The translations under genes and the position numbers were made by a program. The notes under the pieces were generated by a model that was not told the DNA's origin, made no database searches, and saw only the letters and a program-made list of their open reading frames with translations. From Bifidobacterium breve (GTDB lineage Bacteria > Actinomycetota > Acidimicrobiia > Acidimicrobiales > Acidimicrobilacustridaceae): 64,000 nt of DNA. This document shows, piece by piece, positions 33,412-42,196 of this stretch. Each line of letters begins with the position of its first letter. Position 1 is the first letter of the stretch. Location: NCBI GenBank assembly GCA_945878725.1, contig CAMCTY010000010.1, positions 1 to 64,000 of the forward strand. Reading direction: 5' to 3'.

Positions 33412-35676
33412 ATGGCCGACAACGACACGCTTCACTACCGATCCTGTCCGCTGTGTGAAGCGACCTGCGGCCTCGAGCTCACTGTTCGCGAGGGAACCGT
33501 CGTTCGAATCCGCGGCGATCGCGACAACAGCTTTTCCAAGGGCTTCATCTGCCCCAAGGGATCAGCGCTCCATCGACTCCACGCCGATCCCGATCGGCTC
33601 CGGATGCCCGTAGTTCGTCGTGGCGAAGACCCCGCAACGGCCACGTGGGAAGAGGTCACGTGGGATGAAGCTTGGGTTGTCGTCGAAGAGGGGTTGCGCG
33701 GCGTCATCGACACTTACGGTCGCGATGCCGTTGCCGTTTATCTCGGTAACCCGAGTGTTCATTCTCTCGGCCCAGTCATTTTCAATGGGCCACTGATCAA
33801 GGCATTGGGAACGAAGAACGTCTTCTCGGCGTCCACGGTCGACCAGATGCCGAAGCACGTGTCCAGTGGTTACCTGTTCGGCAACCCACTTCTTATGCCC
33901 GTACCTGATCTCGACCGGACCGATTATCTCTTCATGCTCGGCGCCAACCCGTACGAATCAAATGGGAGCCTCTGCACCGCACCGGACTTTCCGGGACGCA
34001 TGGAAGCGATTCGAGCACGCGGCGGACGCATCGTCACTGTCGATCCGCGCAACACCAAAACCGCGCAGAACTCCGACGAGTGGATTGCCATTCGCCCCGG
34101 AACCGACGCTCACCTTCTAGTGGCGATATTGCATGTCCTATTCGCCGAAGACCTCGTCCACACTGGGCAGGTAGTCGCCCTGACTTCGGGAATGTCAGAA
34201 GTGATCGAAGCGGTGGAACCGTTCTCACCCGAGATCGTGGCCCCGATCACCGGAATCGATGCCGACACCATTCGCCGCATCGCTCGCGAACTTGCCGCCG
34301 CCCCGACGGCCGCGGTCTACGGACGCATCGGAACCCACACTGTCGCGTTCGGCACACTCGCGTCGTGGGCCGTTGATGTCATCAACATCGTGACCGGCAA
34401 TCTCGATACTCCCGGTGGCGCGATGTTCCCCCTGCCCGCTCACGACAGTGGTCGCGGGAAGGGCAAGGGTCGCGGTTTTGTCACCGGCCGCCGTCACAGC
34501 CGGGTCAAGAACTATCCCGAGATCCGCGGCGAGTTCCCCGTAGCCACAATGGCTGACGAGATCCTCACTCCGGGCGAGGGTCAGGTGCGGGCCCTCGTAA
34601 CCGTGGCCGGCAACCCCGCGGTCTCGACTCCACACGCCGGTCGACTCGACGCTGCACTCGGTGAACTCGAGTTCATGGTGTGCGTTGATCCCTATCGGAA
34701 TGAGACCACGCGTCACGCCAACGTGATTTTGCCGCCGCCTTCCGCACTCGAGCGCAGCGATTACCACTTGGCGTTCTTCAGCCTCGCCGTTCGCAACTTT
34801 GCGGAATGGTCTGGACCCTTGTTCGAAACCGATTCGCCGCAGGAACACGAGATCCTTGGTCGACTCGCGCTTATCGCCACCGGCCCCGAGGCCGGCAGCG
34901 ATCCGGCGGTCCTTGACGCGATGATGCTCGATGGCGCGCTGCAGGCCGCTATCGGTGCCACCGATTCACCGATTGCCGATCGCAGCGTCGATGAACTTCG
35001 CGCCATCGTCACCGCTGATCCTGATCGCACGACGGTCGACCATCTCATCGACGTCATGATGCGAACCGGCGCGTACGGGGATTGGTTTGGTGCTGTTCCC
35101 GACGGGATTTCGCTTGACGCATTGCACAACTCGCCGCATGGCATCGACCTCGGGTCTCTTACCCCGCGACTGCCGGCAGCGTTACGAACCCAATCGGGCA
35201 CGATCGAACTTGCGAACCCCGCGATTATCGGCGACTTCGAACGTTTGCTCGCATCGCTCTCTGGGCCGCTGGCCGATCCTGATGCGCTCGTTTTGATCGG
35301 CCGTCGTCATCTCCGCTCAAACAATTCGTGGATGCACAACATTGATGTACTGGCCAAGGGAAAGTTCCGATGCACCCTGCAACTGCACCCTGATGATGCG
35401 GCCCGTCTTGGTCTTGTTGAAGGTGGCGACGCGCACGTCACCTCGAGCGTCGGAACACTCGTCGCTCCCGTGGAGATCACTGATCAGATCACGAAAGGTG
35501 TCGTGAGTCTCCCTCACGGTTGGGGCCACGACCGGCCCGGGAGTGCCTCAGAAATCGCGTCACGTCGACCTGGCGTGAATTCGAATCTGCTCACTGACCC
35601 GGAGATGATCGACCCTCTTTCCGGCAATGCGGTACTCAACGGCATTCCGGTTGAGGTTCGACCGGTTACCGCTTAG
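33412..35676 (+). CDS. Molybdopterin-dependent oxidoreductase with N-terminal [4Fe-4S] cluster
   Basis: 754 residues. Cys12, Cys15, Cys19 and Cys47 (CPLCEATC ... FICPKG) bind a [4Fe-4S] cluster, as in DMSO-reductase-family enzymes. VDPRNTKTAQNSDEWIAIRPGTD marks the guanine-dinucleotide cofactor site, and the C-terminal molydop-binding domain is present. The active-site region reads VDQMPKHVSSGYLFGN, with no obvious Cys or Sec ligand and no in-frame TGA. It resembles actinobacterial orphans such as M. tuberculosis Rv0197 (from memory). Substrate unknown. GGAG precedes the ATG; TACGAT (33373-33378) may be the -10. Confidence 0.87.
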   Translation: MADNDTLHYRSCPLCEATCGLELTVREGTVVRIRGDRDNSFSKGFICPKGSALHRLHADPDRLRMPVVRRGEDPATATWEEVTWDEAWVVVEEGLRGVIDTYGRDAVAVYLGNPSVHSLGPVIFNGPLIKALGTKNVFSASTVDQMPKHVSSGYLFGNPLLMPVPDLDRTDYLFMLGANPYESNGSLCTAPDFPGRMEAIRARGGRIVTVDPRNTKTAQNSDEWIAIRPGTDAHLLVAILHVLFAEDLVHTGQVVALTSGMSEVIEAVEPFSPEIVAPITGIDADTIRRIARELAAAPTAAVYGRIGTHTVAFGTLASWAVDVINIVTGNLDTPGGAMFPLPAHDSGRGKGKGRGFVTGRRHSRVKNYPEIRGEFPVATMADEILTPGEGQVRALVTVAGNPAVSTPHAGRLDAALGELEFMVCVDPYRNETTRHANVILPPPSALERSDYHLAFFSLAVRNFAEWSGPLFETDSPQEHEILGRLALIATGPEAGSDPAVLDAMMLDGALQAAIGATDSPIADRSVDELRAIVTADPDRTTVDHLIDVMMRTGAYGDWFGAVPDGISLDALHNSPHGIDLGSLTPRLPAALRTQSGTIELANPAIIGDFERLLASLSGPLADPDALVLIGRRHLRSNNSWMHNIDVLAKGKFRCTLQLHPDDAARLGLVEGGDAHVTSSVGTLVAPVEITDQITKGVVSLPHGWGHDRPGSASEIASRRPGVNSNLLTDPEMIDPLSGNAVLNGIPVEVRPVTA

Positions 35677-36938
35677 TGAAGGTTCGTCACCCGGGCTGAA
35701 GCCGCCGACACCGCTGCCGCTTCGGCCTCGGCGTCAGCCCGCAGATTTCTCGTGATGACGAGAAACACACATCCCCACACCAGACTCGCCATCGCAATGA
35801 TGCCGATTGTGAATGAGGGGCCGATAATCCCGCCCAGCAAGCCGGCAAATCCGAGTGACAGGCTCATCGCAAGAGTCACTAGCGCGAAGTCGGCGGCAAA
35901 GATGCGGCCCCGCAGTGCATCCGGCGTCAGCAACTGAAGTCCGTAGGTCGTCAACGCCCATTGCGCGCCACCACCCATGTGGGCAAGCGCCACGCCGATC
36001 GCCGCGACGATGAGGTACGGAGCCAGGGCTACACCCATGTACATCGTTCCGTAGCCGATAGCGGCAAGGCCGCAGGCGAGAAGCACACCATGGATACCCC
36101 GCGCTACGAGTCGACGGATAAGTAGGGGGCCGATCAGTACGCCCAAACCTCGACCCGCTAGAAGAAGCCCTGTCGCTCCGTCTCCCCCGTCGAACTTTTC
36201 GGTGGCGAGTACTGCCAGCAGTCCGACCACTCCGGCCCCGAATCCGAAACCGATATGCGATCCGAACAGCGCGAGGATCGCAGGATGTCGACGGGCATGA
36301 CGAAGCGCCTCAATCGTGTCGGTGATCGGGTGCATCCGTTCCGAGCGTTGCTCGCTGCGCGATGCCGCCTGCATTGATCGGCGGATGGAGAGCAGCAATA
36401 TGCCAGCGGTGAAGAAGCTCGCGGAATCAGCAAGGAATGCGGCATTGCGTCCGAACAAGACCGTAAATCCAGCACCGAGGGCCGCTCCGATGGCAAGCAT
36501 CGCTCCCCATGTCGCCGCCATCATTGCTGTCGCCGTAGCTAGGTCTTCTTCGTCGACGATATTGGCGACACCAGCCTGTGCCGCCGGTCCGAAGAATGCT
36601 CCGAGCAATGTGATTCCACCCTGAGCAACGAACACCATCCAGGGCAACCCCGCTCCAGCGAGCAGAAACAACAGCGCTGTTGCCGACTGGGCGAACGACA
36701 CCACGATCAGAATCCGTCGGCGATCAAACCGATCGGCCACCGTGCCGGCAAAGGGGCCCATCACGAAGGTCGGCAGGCTCTGGGCGACCCAAAACAACGA
36801 GGCGAGAAGGTCAGATCCCGTTGCGTCGATCAGCAGACCGATGGCGGCAACGGTCGCGAACCAGTCGCCCGCGAAGCTGATCACCTGAGCGGAGAACAGC
36901 CTGCGAAACGACGGGTTACGGCGGAGTAGTGACCACAT
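35673..36938 (-). CDS. MFS transporter
   Basis: 421 residues with about 12 hydrophobic segments. MWSLLRRNPSFRRLFSAQVISFAGDWF opens the protein, and motif A-like GTVADRFDRRRIL follows helix 2. This is the MFS_3/EntS-like type, the same broad family as the 12182-13492 protein but clearly divergent from it. Export of a drug or siderophore is possible but not shown. It overlaps the molybdopterin gene stop by 4 bp (convergent). Confidence 0.85.
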   Translation of the reverse strand: MWSLLRRNPSFRRLFSAQVISFAGDWFATVAAIGLLIDATGSDLLASLFWVAQSLPTFVMGPFAGTVADRFDRRRILIVVSFAQSATALLFLLAGAGLPWMVFVAQGGITLLGAFFGPAAQAGVANIVDEEDLATATAMMAATWGAMLAIGAALGAGFTVLFGRNAAFLADSASFFTAGILLLSIRRSMQAASRSEQRSERMHPITDTIEALRHARRHPAILALFGSHIGFGFGAGVVGLLAVLATEKFDGGDGATGLLLAGRGLGVLIGPLLIRRLVARGIHGVLLACGLAAIGYGTMYMGVALAPYLIVAAIGVALAHMGGGAQWALTTYGLQLLTPDALRGRIFAADFALVTLAMSLSLGFAGLLGGIIGPSFTIGIIAMASLVWGCVFLVITRNLRADAEAEAAAVSAASARVTNLH

Positions 36939-36973
36939 CAGGGGTGATGCTCGCCCTCAGTCAGAGGTATGTG

Positions 36974-38101
36974 TCACGACGGCGGCTGATATCCGTCGAC
37001 GACGCCAGTAAGCCCTGTCGGGGCGTGGGGACCGAACGCAAGTTGCTCGAGCACACCGATGCCCTCGCGCGAACCCATACGAACCTTGCACAACGTTTGA
37101 ATGTGGATGCAACTCGGATCGAGCGGATCAAAATCGGCGAGTGCGATCGACTCGCCTCCCACCTCAAGCTGACCGTGCACTGAGCCGTGGGCCCAATGAG
37201 GATGCATGTATCCGATACCGCGCATACGGAAGGTGTAGAGCGGCTCGAATTCAATCCGATCAACTACGCCATCGGCATGCGTTACTTCGAGTGCGGCCGT
37301 TTCCATCTCGCGCTTGCCAACCTGCCACTGCAACTCGTAGCGGACGCTTTCGAGTTCCTCGGGCTTCGGCACATCACCCCATGTGGGCGAATCGGCGGTC
37401 TCAAGTACGGGCACAACAAGTGCCGATTCCATCCATCGTGTTCCGTCGGCGCGTTCGAACAGGGCGAGGTGCGTGCAGATGTCATCGAAATGGAGCGGCG
37501 CCCAGAGCCAGAACACCTCAGGTGCGGCCGGCGGGAAGTTCGTCGGGGCCTGGACCCCGACACCACGCACGCCCCACGAGCGGTCGCGCACACCGAATGT
37601 CGATTCTGCGTTGACGACAACCGTTCGATCGCCGATCGTGACCGTGCCTTCCCACGTACCCCACTGCGTGAGACGCGTGTAGTCCATCATCAGTCGACCA
37701 TCGCGCACGATCGTCTGCTTCGGTTCCTCGATGGCTGCGGTGCGCGCCCGAAACACCAGATCGGCAGTGATCCCTCGTTCGTTCGGCGCCACGACGTATC
37801 GCAATGACCGCAGCGGCTCGATGATTTCGATCGACAGCGGCCCAACGGACGTGGACCGGTCGGCCGGCATCAGGCCCGAGGCGAATACCGAGTGCTCGAT
37901 CCCGTCGATGGTGATGCTGAAGGCTGCATCAATCACACCGCGGTTTGGGTAGTGCCCCATTGCCCCACCCAGCATGAACGCACCTTCACGGTCGAAGCCG
38001 TTGAAGAAATAGCGGTCGTAATGGTTCGGATCACCGCTTGCGGTGTGCGCAATCGGATCACCCGTCTGATGGACGGGAAAATCATCGAACGGAGTCAGCA
38101 T
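36974..38101 (-). CDS. Unknown protein, CrtC/hydroxyneurosporene-synthase-like (DUF7064/7065-type)
   Basis: 375 residues from ATG 38101, preceded by AAGGGGGA at ~6-nt spacing; a longer frame runs to 38215. There is no signal peptide or membrane helix. The repeated beta-strand pattern (YRSRSWGVRGVG-like turn, VFWLWAPLHFDDICTHLALFE, HADGVVDRIEFEP) resembles CrtC-like lipocalin-fold proteins found in actinobacterial lipid and terpenoid loci. I do not recognise a specific reaction. Neighbours (MFS gene, tRNA) give no hint. Confidence 0.7.
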   Translation of the reverse strand: MLTPFDDFPVHQTGDPIAHTASGDPNHYDRYFFNGFDREGAFMLGGAMGHYPNRGVIDAAFSITIDGIEHSVFASGLMPADRSTSVGPLSIEIIEPLRSLRYVVAPNERGITADLVFRARTAAIEEPKQTIVRDGRLMMDYTRLTQWGTWEGTVTIGDRTVVVNAESTFGVRDRSWGVRGVGVQAPTNFPPAAPEVFWLWAPLHFDDICTHLALFERADGTRWMESALVVPVLETADSPTWGDVPKPEELESVRYELQWQVGKREMETAALEVTHADGVVDRIEFEPLYTFRMRGIGYMHPHWAHGSVHGQLEVGGESIALADFDPLDPSCIHIQTLCKVRMGSREGIGVLEQLAFGPHAPTGLTGVVDGYQPPS

Positions 38102-38184
38102 GGCGGTTCCCCCTTGAACTGTCTGGATGAACATAGATGGTTCTGGCGAGTCGGGACTGACTAGCGCTGTCCCGGTTAGACCAA

Positions 38185-38236
38185 GGGCCACCCGAAGGTG
38201 GCCCCGAGGATTCAATCTGGTTGCAGGCTCTGCAAC
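38185..38236 (-). terminator. Terminator-like hairpins downstream of tRNA-Val
   Basis: Two hairpins lie just 3' of the tRNA on the minus strand: GTTGCAG-N3-CTGCAAC (38236 to 38220), then an 8-bp GGGCCACC/GGTGGCCC stem with a UUCG tetraloop (38204 to 38185). The second is very stable but lacks a U tract. They may help tRNA 3'-end processing or termination. Confidence 0.45.
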
Positions 38237-38238
38237 GG

Positions 38239-38315
38239 TGGTGGACCCGACTGGACTCGAACCAGCGACCCCTTCCGTGTCGAGGAAGTGCTCTAGCCAA
38301 CTGAGCTACGGGTCC
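38239..38315 (-). tRNA. tRNA-Val(GAC)
   Basis: 77 nt including encoded CCA. Acceptor GGACCCG pairs with CGGGTCC; the D stem is GCTC/GAGC, the anticodon stem CTTCC/GGAAG and the T stem GCTGG/CCAGT. The discriminator base is A73. The anticodon loop is TCGACAC, giving anticodon GAC at 34-36 but C rather than the near-universal U at position 33. Confidence 0.93.
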
Positions 38316-38321
38316 GTGCGT

Positions 38322-38363
38322 ACTGCTCTCCTGCATTCACTGCTCTCCTGCATTCACTGCTCT
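38322..38363 (+). repeat. 17-bp tandem repeat, two and a half copies
   Basis: ACTGCTCTCCTGCATTC occurs twice in tandem (38322-38338, 38339-38355), followed by a partial third copy ACTGCTCT (38356-38363). It lies 7 bp upstream of the tRNA-Val 5' end, where the tRNA promoter should be. The rest of 38364-38593 shows no gene or clear element. Confidence 0.85.
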
Positions 38364-38593
38364 ACTACTGCGTGCTTCTCATGCCAATTACTGCGGTGTT
38401 CGACGTTCTTTTACGACTACTGCAGGCCGACAACAAAGTTGTGGACCGGTGCGAGACCTTAGCAGGGTTGCCTACCCATTCCCCCATGCGCCAGCCCGCC
38501 CTCGGCCGTCGCGGTTCACTCCAGAAACCGCGGTCACCGGCATGACCATCGCTCCGCTGGAGGCGTACATCCTCCCTCCCAGCCGGTAAGACT

Positions 38594-38968
38594 GTGAACG
38601 TGGATCATCGCCAAGTACTTCGAATCTTGTCTGCCGCCCGAATCGTCGTCGGGGTAGTGCTTCTCACCGCACCAGGGATCGCCGGCGGCGCATGGATCGG
38701 TGAACCTGCCCGCGATCGACGGACCAAAATGATCATCCGCGGTTTCGGAGCCAGAGATCTCGCTCTGGGCTTGGGGACCCTGCGGGCACTCGACCGTGGC
38801 GAGCCCGTCGAGACTTGGGCACGCATGTCGGCTTTCGGCGATATGGGCGATGCTGGCGCCGCGCTTCTCGGTGCCCGAGGACTCGGACTCGCCCGCACCT
38901 GCGTAACAGTGATCAGCGCCGGCATTGCCGCAGCGCTCGGTACTGCCGCCGCCAACAATCTCGACTGA
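38594..38968 (+). CDS. Small DUF4267-like membrane protein
   Basis: 124 residues from GTG 38594, or 122 from GTG 38600, which has TAAGAC 7 nt upstream. About three to four hydrophobic stretches include SAARIVVGVVLLTAPGIAGGAW and CVTVISAGIAAALGTAAA. The centre reads MIIRGFGARDLALGLGTLRAL, typical of DUF4267 membrane proteins. The function is unknown. It stands alone between tRNA-Val and tRNA-Cys genes. Confidence 0.75.
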   Translation: MNVDHRQVLRILSAARIVVGVVLLTAPGIAGGAWIGEPARDRRTKMIIRGFGARDLALGLGTLRALDRGEPVETWARMSAFGDMGDAGAALLGARGLGLARTCVTVISAGIAAALGTAAANNLD

Positions 38969-39028
38969 CCCGGTATCGGCGCCGAGTCTCGCAGCCACCA
39001 GAAGCGGCGCTAGTGTGATGGCTTGCCG

Positions 39029-39103
39029 GCGGCGTGGCCGAGTGGCTTAGGCAGCGCCCTGCAAAGGCGCGTACCCCAGTTCGACTCTGGGCGCCGCCTC
39101 CAT
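39029..39103 (+). tRNA. tRNA-Cys(GCA)
   Basis: 75 nt including encoded CCA. Acceptor GGCGGCG pairs with CGCCGCC, the anticodon stem is GCGCC/GGCGC, loop CTGCAAA gives anticodon GCA, and the discriminator is U73 as expected for Cys. Confidence 0.96.
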
Positions 39104-39161
39104 ACCGGCATCCGGGAAACCGGAACCGAGAAGCACGCAGTTGATCTGCATGCAGAACGCA

Positions 39162-39191
39162 AAGAGACCCGGCCAACTGGCCGGGTCTCTT
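39162..39191. terminator. Hairpin terminator between tRNA-Cys and the secreted-protein gene
   Basis: AAGAGACCCGGCC (39162-39174) and its complement (39179-39191) form a perfect 13-bp stem around AACT. It lies 58 bp after tRNA-Cys and 50 bp after the 3' end of the convergent gene. The flanking T tract is short, so it may serve both directions weakly. Confidence 0.7.
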
Positions 39192-39241
39192 CGTTATCGG
39201 CATGTCGCCGGGAGCGGGGGGTCTCCCGGGAGGAACCGGAT

Positions 39242-39874
39242 TCAGACGGCAGGCGCCGTCATTCGTGCCCCAGCAGCGGCCGGGGCCTTGCCGCCAGGAC
39301 CACGTCCACCCTTGCCACGACCACCATCGGCCGGACGGGGATTGTTCACCATGTCGGTGATGCGGGTCCCGAGTTCAGCGAGCTTCACATCGGCTTCCGC
39401 CTGCGTCATTTCGCCGCTCGCAACTTCCTCGGCGAAGTGAGTTGTCGCCTGAGCAGTCAGGGCATCAATCACAACCTGGACATCGACGTTCTGGTCGGCT
39501 GCGATCTGAGCGATCGTCTTGCCGGACTCGACTGCGGCACGAAGATCGTCGGTGCTCATGCCGAGGGCTTGAGCGAGGACTTCGGCGCGTGCACCCTTGT
39601 CTCCACCGGAGCCGTGATCGCCACGGGCCTCGTGAGCGGCGACAAGCGCACCAGAGACAGCGTCGGCCTGCGCCTGTGTGATGGTGCCGGCGTCAACGAG
39701 GGGCTTGAGTACCTCATTGATGCGGACAGCCGGATCGGGACGAGCCGAATCGGTAGCGGTGGTCGTGGTGCTGGTCTGTGCACCAGAGATTGACGGAACA
39801 GCAATGACGAGACCGGCGATGCTGCCAGCAGCGAGACCGGCACTGAGGCCGACGATTGCGAACTTCTTGTTCAT
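39242..39874 (-). CDS. Secreted helical-repeat protein of unknown function
   Basis: 210 residues from ATG 39874, fixed by AAGGAG 6 nt upstream. The signal peptide (MNKKFAIVGLSAGLAAGSIAG ... ISGAQ) is likely cut near residue 32. The mature part is acidic and helical: GTITQAQADAV and GEMTQAEADVKL look like repeats of one motif, with LGMSTDDLRAAVESGKTIAQIA between. A glycine-rich tail ends it. It resembles actinobacterial exported proteins of unknown role. Its upstream region has a TTGTCC/GGACAA repeat cluster. Confidence 0.75.
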   Translation of the reverse strand: MNKKFAIVGLSAGLAAGSIAGLVIAVPSISGAQTSTTTTATDSARPDPAVRINEVLKPLVDAGTITQAQADAVSGALVAAHEARGDHGSGGDKGARAEVLAQALGMSTDDLRAAVESGKTIAQIAADQNVDVQVVIDALTAQATTHFAEEVASGEMTQAEADVKLAELGTRITDMVNNPRPADGGRGKGGRGPGGKAPAAAGARMTAPAV

Positions 39875-39976
39875 GTGAGGCTCCTTATGTGGTGGGGGTT
39901 GTCCTGTCGGGGACAAGGACAATTTGCCCCTCCGAGGTAAGGAGTCTGCCGGGTGAAGGTGAGAATCAGGGAAGAA

Positions 39977-40759
39977 TCAGGAATCGGCCAGATCAATAGC
40001 GGCGAAGTCAGGCTGACGCCGCTCGGCCAGCGCCACCATGGCTTCCATGTTTGCGGGACGGCCCATCAGATATGCGAACGCGGCGTTCTCGCGTTCACGG
40101 GCAGCATCGATCTGCGGCTTGATGGCGGCCATGATCGTCTTCTTCGACTCAACAAGCGACGAGATTGATTTCGATGCAAGCACTCGCGCGTGCTTCATGG
40201 TTTCGTCCATCAGCGCCTCGGGCTCGCACACTTTCCACGTGATGCCCATGTCAAGACATTCCTGTGGTGACAGCCACTCGGAGCTCATGAGCGCCCACGT
40301 TGCATTGTGACGGCCAATAAGTGCCGGGAACGTGTAACTGCTCGCTGCTTCTGGCGCTACCGCGAGTGCCGTGAACGGACAGCGGACTCGTGCTTCGGTG
40401 GACATGAACACAAGATCGGAAAGCGCGAGCATTGTTGCGCCGATACCGAGGGCCATGCCGTTCACCGCGCAGATAAGCGGCTTGGGAAAGTCAACGAGGT
40501 TATCGACGAGTCCAGGGAAACCATGGCGACCGTTTTCGACACCGCCGGTGTTGCGCATGGCCATTTCAACAACGTCGGTGCCGGCAGAGAATGAACGGCC
40601 GGTTCCCGTGATGATCACGACAGCAACGGAGTTGTCAGCGGCAGCGTCGATCAGCGCATCAGTCGTCGCGTCATAGAGCGCTTCGTTGAACGCGTTGAGC
40701 GCCTCGGGCCTATCCAGCGTGATCGTACGAATCCGATCGACATCGGTGATCTTGAGCAT
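39977..40759 (-). CDS. Enoyl-CoA hydratase/isomerase family protein
   Basis: 260 residues from ATG 40759, with AGGGGG 5 nt upstream. Crotonase-fold features are RPEALNAFNEAL, GTGRSFSAGTDV (oxyanion hole) and CAVNGMALGIGATMLALSDLVFMS. The acidic-residue region has VAPEAASSYTFP. Whether it hydrates or isomerises cannot be decided. The upstream region has no strict leaderless box. It is separated from the LPG-synthase-like gene by 95 bp. Confidence 0.88.
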   Translation of the reverse strand: MLKITDVDRIRTITLDRPEALNAFNEALYDATTDALIDAAADNSVAVVIITGTGRSFSAGTDVVEMAMRNTGGVENGRHGFPGLVDNLVDFPKPLICAVNGMALGIGATMLALSDLVFMSTEARVRCPFTALAVAPEAASSYTFPALIGRHNATWALMSSEWLSPQECLDMGITWKVCEPEALMDETMKHARVLASKSISSLVESKKTIMAAIKPQIDAARERENAAFAYLMGRPANMEAMVALAERRQPDFAAIDLADS

Positions 40760-40854
40760 GGGGTCCCCCTGGTCGGTGCAAACTCGTCGGCCTGAACTCG
40801 CTAGTGCGAGCACATCATCGTGCCACGTAGATGAGGACCCTCAGGAGTCTTGAG

Positions 40855-42018
40855 TCAGGCTGCGTCGGCAAGATCCCTGACGTTGGCAACCGGGGCGACA
40901 TCGCGGACGTCGGCATGGACGTGGGCATCGACATCGGCATCGGCCGACAGCCGAGCCCGCCAGCACAGATACAGGATCGACCCGAAGGCGATGGGCAACG
41001 CCCAGGTAATCGCCCGGTAGACCATCACCGAGGCAATCGCCGCTGATGGATCCACGCCAGCAGCTATTAGACCAGTTGTGAGGGCACCGTCGAGTACGCC
41101 CACCCCACCGGGCGTGGGGATGAAGGAGGTTGCGACTCGGGCCAACAGATACGCCCTCAGGATGATCCAAGGGTCGACCGAAGTCGCAGGTGTGAGGGCC
41201 TCGATCACGACGAGGATCATCGCTGCTCCCGCAAGCGTCGAAAGTGCACCGAAGAGCAACAGCGCAAGTCCTCGAGTTCGAACAAGGGAACTGGCTCGTG
41301 ACCGAACGCGCTCCGCCGACCGCTCGAGATTCATCGAACGGGCCGGCGGGAAGACCCGAGCGAGATGACGGACGAGACGATCCGCCGCCGAGACGACCCA
41401 CCGTGACGAACGGGAATCCGATGAGATCACCGTCCACACCAACACACCCGAGCCCAGCGCGACCAGCGCCGCCACAAGTGCACCCATATCGACCTGCGTC
41501 GCACGACCGGTCAGCATGATCTCACCGAGGACCGCAACGACTACGAGCCAACGCCCAAGGGCAAACGCCTGACCACTTGCGAAGACCGTGAGCCCAGCCG
41601 ACTCCGACGAATGACCGAGGCTTCGACTGACTCGGTATCGGAGCCCGATCCCAAGTAGTGATCCCCCCGGAACGCCGTTCGTTGCGGCGAGATTCACCTG
41701 ATCGAGCACGACACCATGACTGATGCGCAGGTCGCGATGAGTGTGGCGGTAGACCGCGCCTCGAGCCAGAACCATTGCGATCCAGAGTGCGCCGAGCGCC
41801 ATGATCGGCCACGGCCCGAGCACCAAGACCTGTCCGACCGCTCCTGAGAGTGAATCCCTCATGCGGCCGAAGGCCACAATCACGACGATCGGGATCAGAG
41901 CGAGAAGTACGACCCGCGTCGTTCGCCTTACGAGCCCTCGTTGAGGGTGCAGAGGTCCAACTCTCACGGGGAGTGAAACTTCGGCGGCGGGCGCCTTAAC
42001 GACCAAGCTCGAGGTCAC
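40855..42018 (-). CDS. Lysylphosphatidylglycerol synthase TM-domain (UPF0104/AglD-like) membrane protein
   Basis: 387 residues from GTG 42018. TACCGT (42026-42031 on the minus strand) ends 7 nt upstream, which favours this over the longer frame to 42108. About eight membrane helices and the motif FIPTPGGVGVLDGAL match the flippase-like LPG_synthase_TM domain. The catalytic tRNA-dependent domain of MprF is absent, so it is likely a lipid transport or flippase protein. The C-terminal tail (ADADVDAHVHADVRD) is acidic and histidine-containing. It is divergent from the SDR pseudogene. Confidence 0.83.
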   Translation of the reverse strand: MTSSLVVKAPAAEVSLPVRVGPLHPQRGLVRRTTRVVLLALIPIVVIVAFGRMRDSLSGAVGQVLVLGPWPIMALGALWIAMVLARGAVYRHTHRDLRISHGVVLDQVNLAATNGVPGGSLLGIGLRYRVSRSLGHSSESAGLTVFASGQAFALGRWLVVVAVLGEIMLTGRATQVDMGALVAALVALGSGVLVWTVISSDSRSSRWVVSAADRLVRHLARVFPPARSMNLERSAERVRSRASSLVRTRGLALLLFGALSTLAGAAMILVVIEALTPATSVDPWIILRAYLLARVATSFIPTPGGVGVLDGALTTGLIAAGVDPSAAIASVMVYRAITWALPIAFGSILYLCWRARLSADADVDAHVHADVRDVAPVANVRDLADAA

Positions 42019-42196
42019 GTCTGTGACGGTAGATGTGCGGACCACGCACTTGGACTCAATAGTCTCGGTATTCGCCTCGAAATGACCTCTCGGACACTCT
42101 CCCGTCATGTCGTTCGCCTGGCGATCACCCGGTCGTCATGAACACCTCACCCGCAGCCGTGGAGATTCGTTCAGGAATCTCTCGTATCGTGCACCG

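Noticed and set aside
33412-35676. Selenocysteine in the molybdopterin oxidoreductase
   Set aside because: No in-frame TGA exists and the active-site segment has no Cys/Sec position that can be identified.
38322-38363. CRISPR array
   Set aside because: The repeats are 17 bp, directly tandem without spacers, and only two and a half copies; no cas genes are present.
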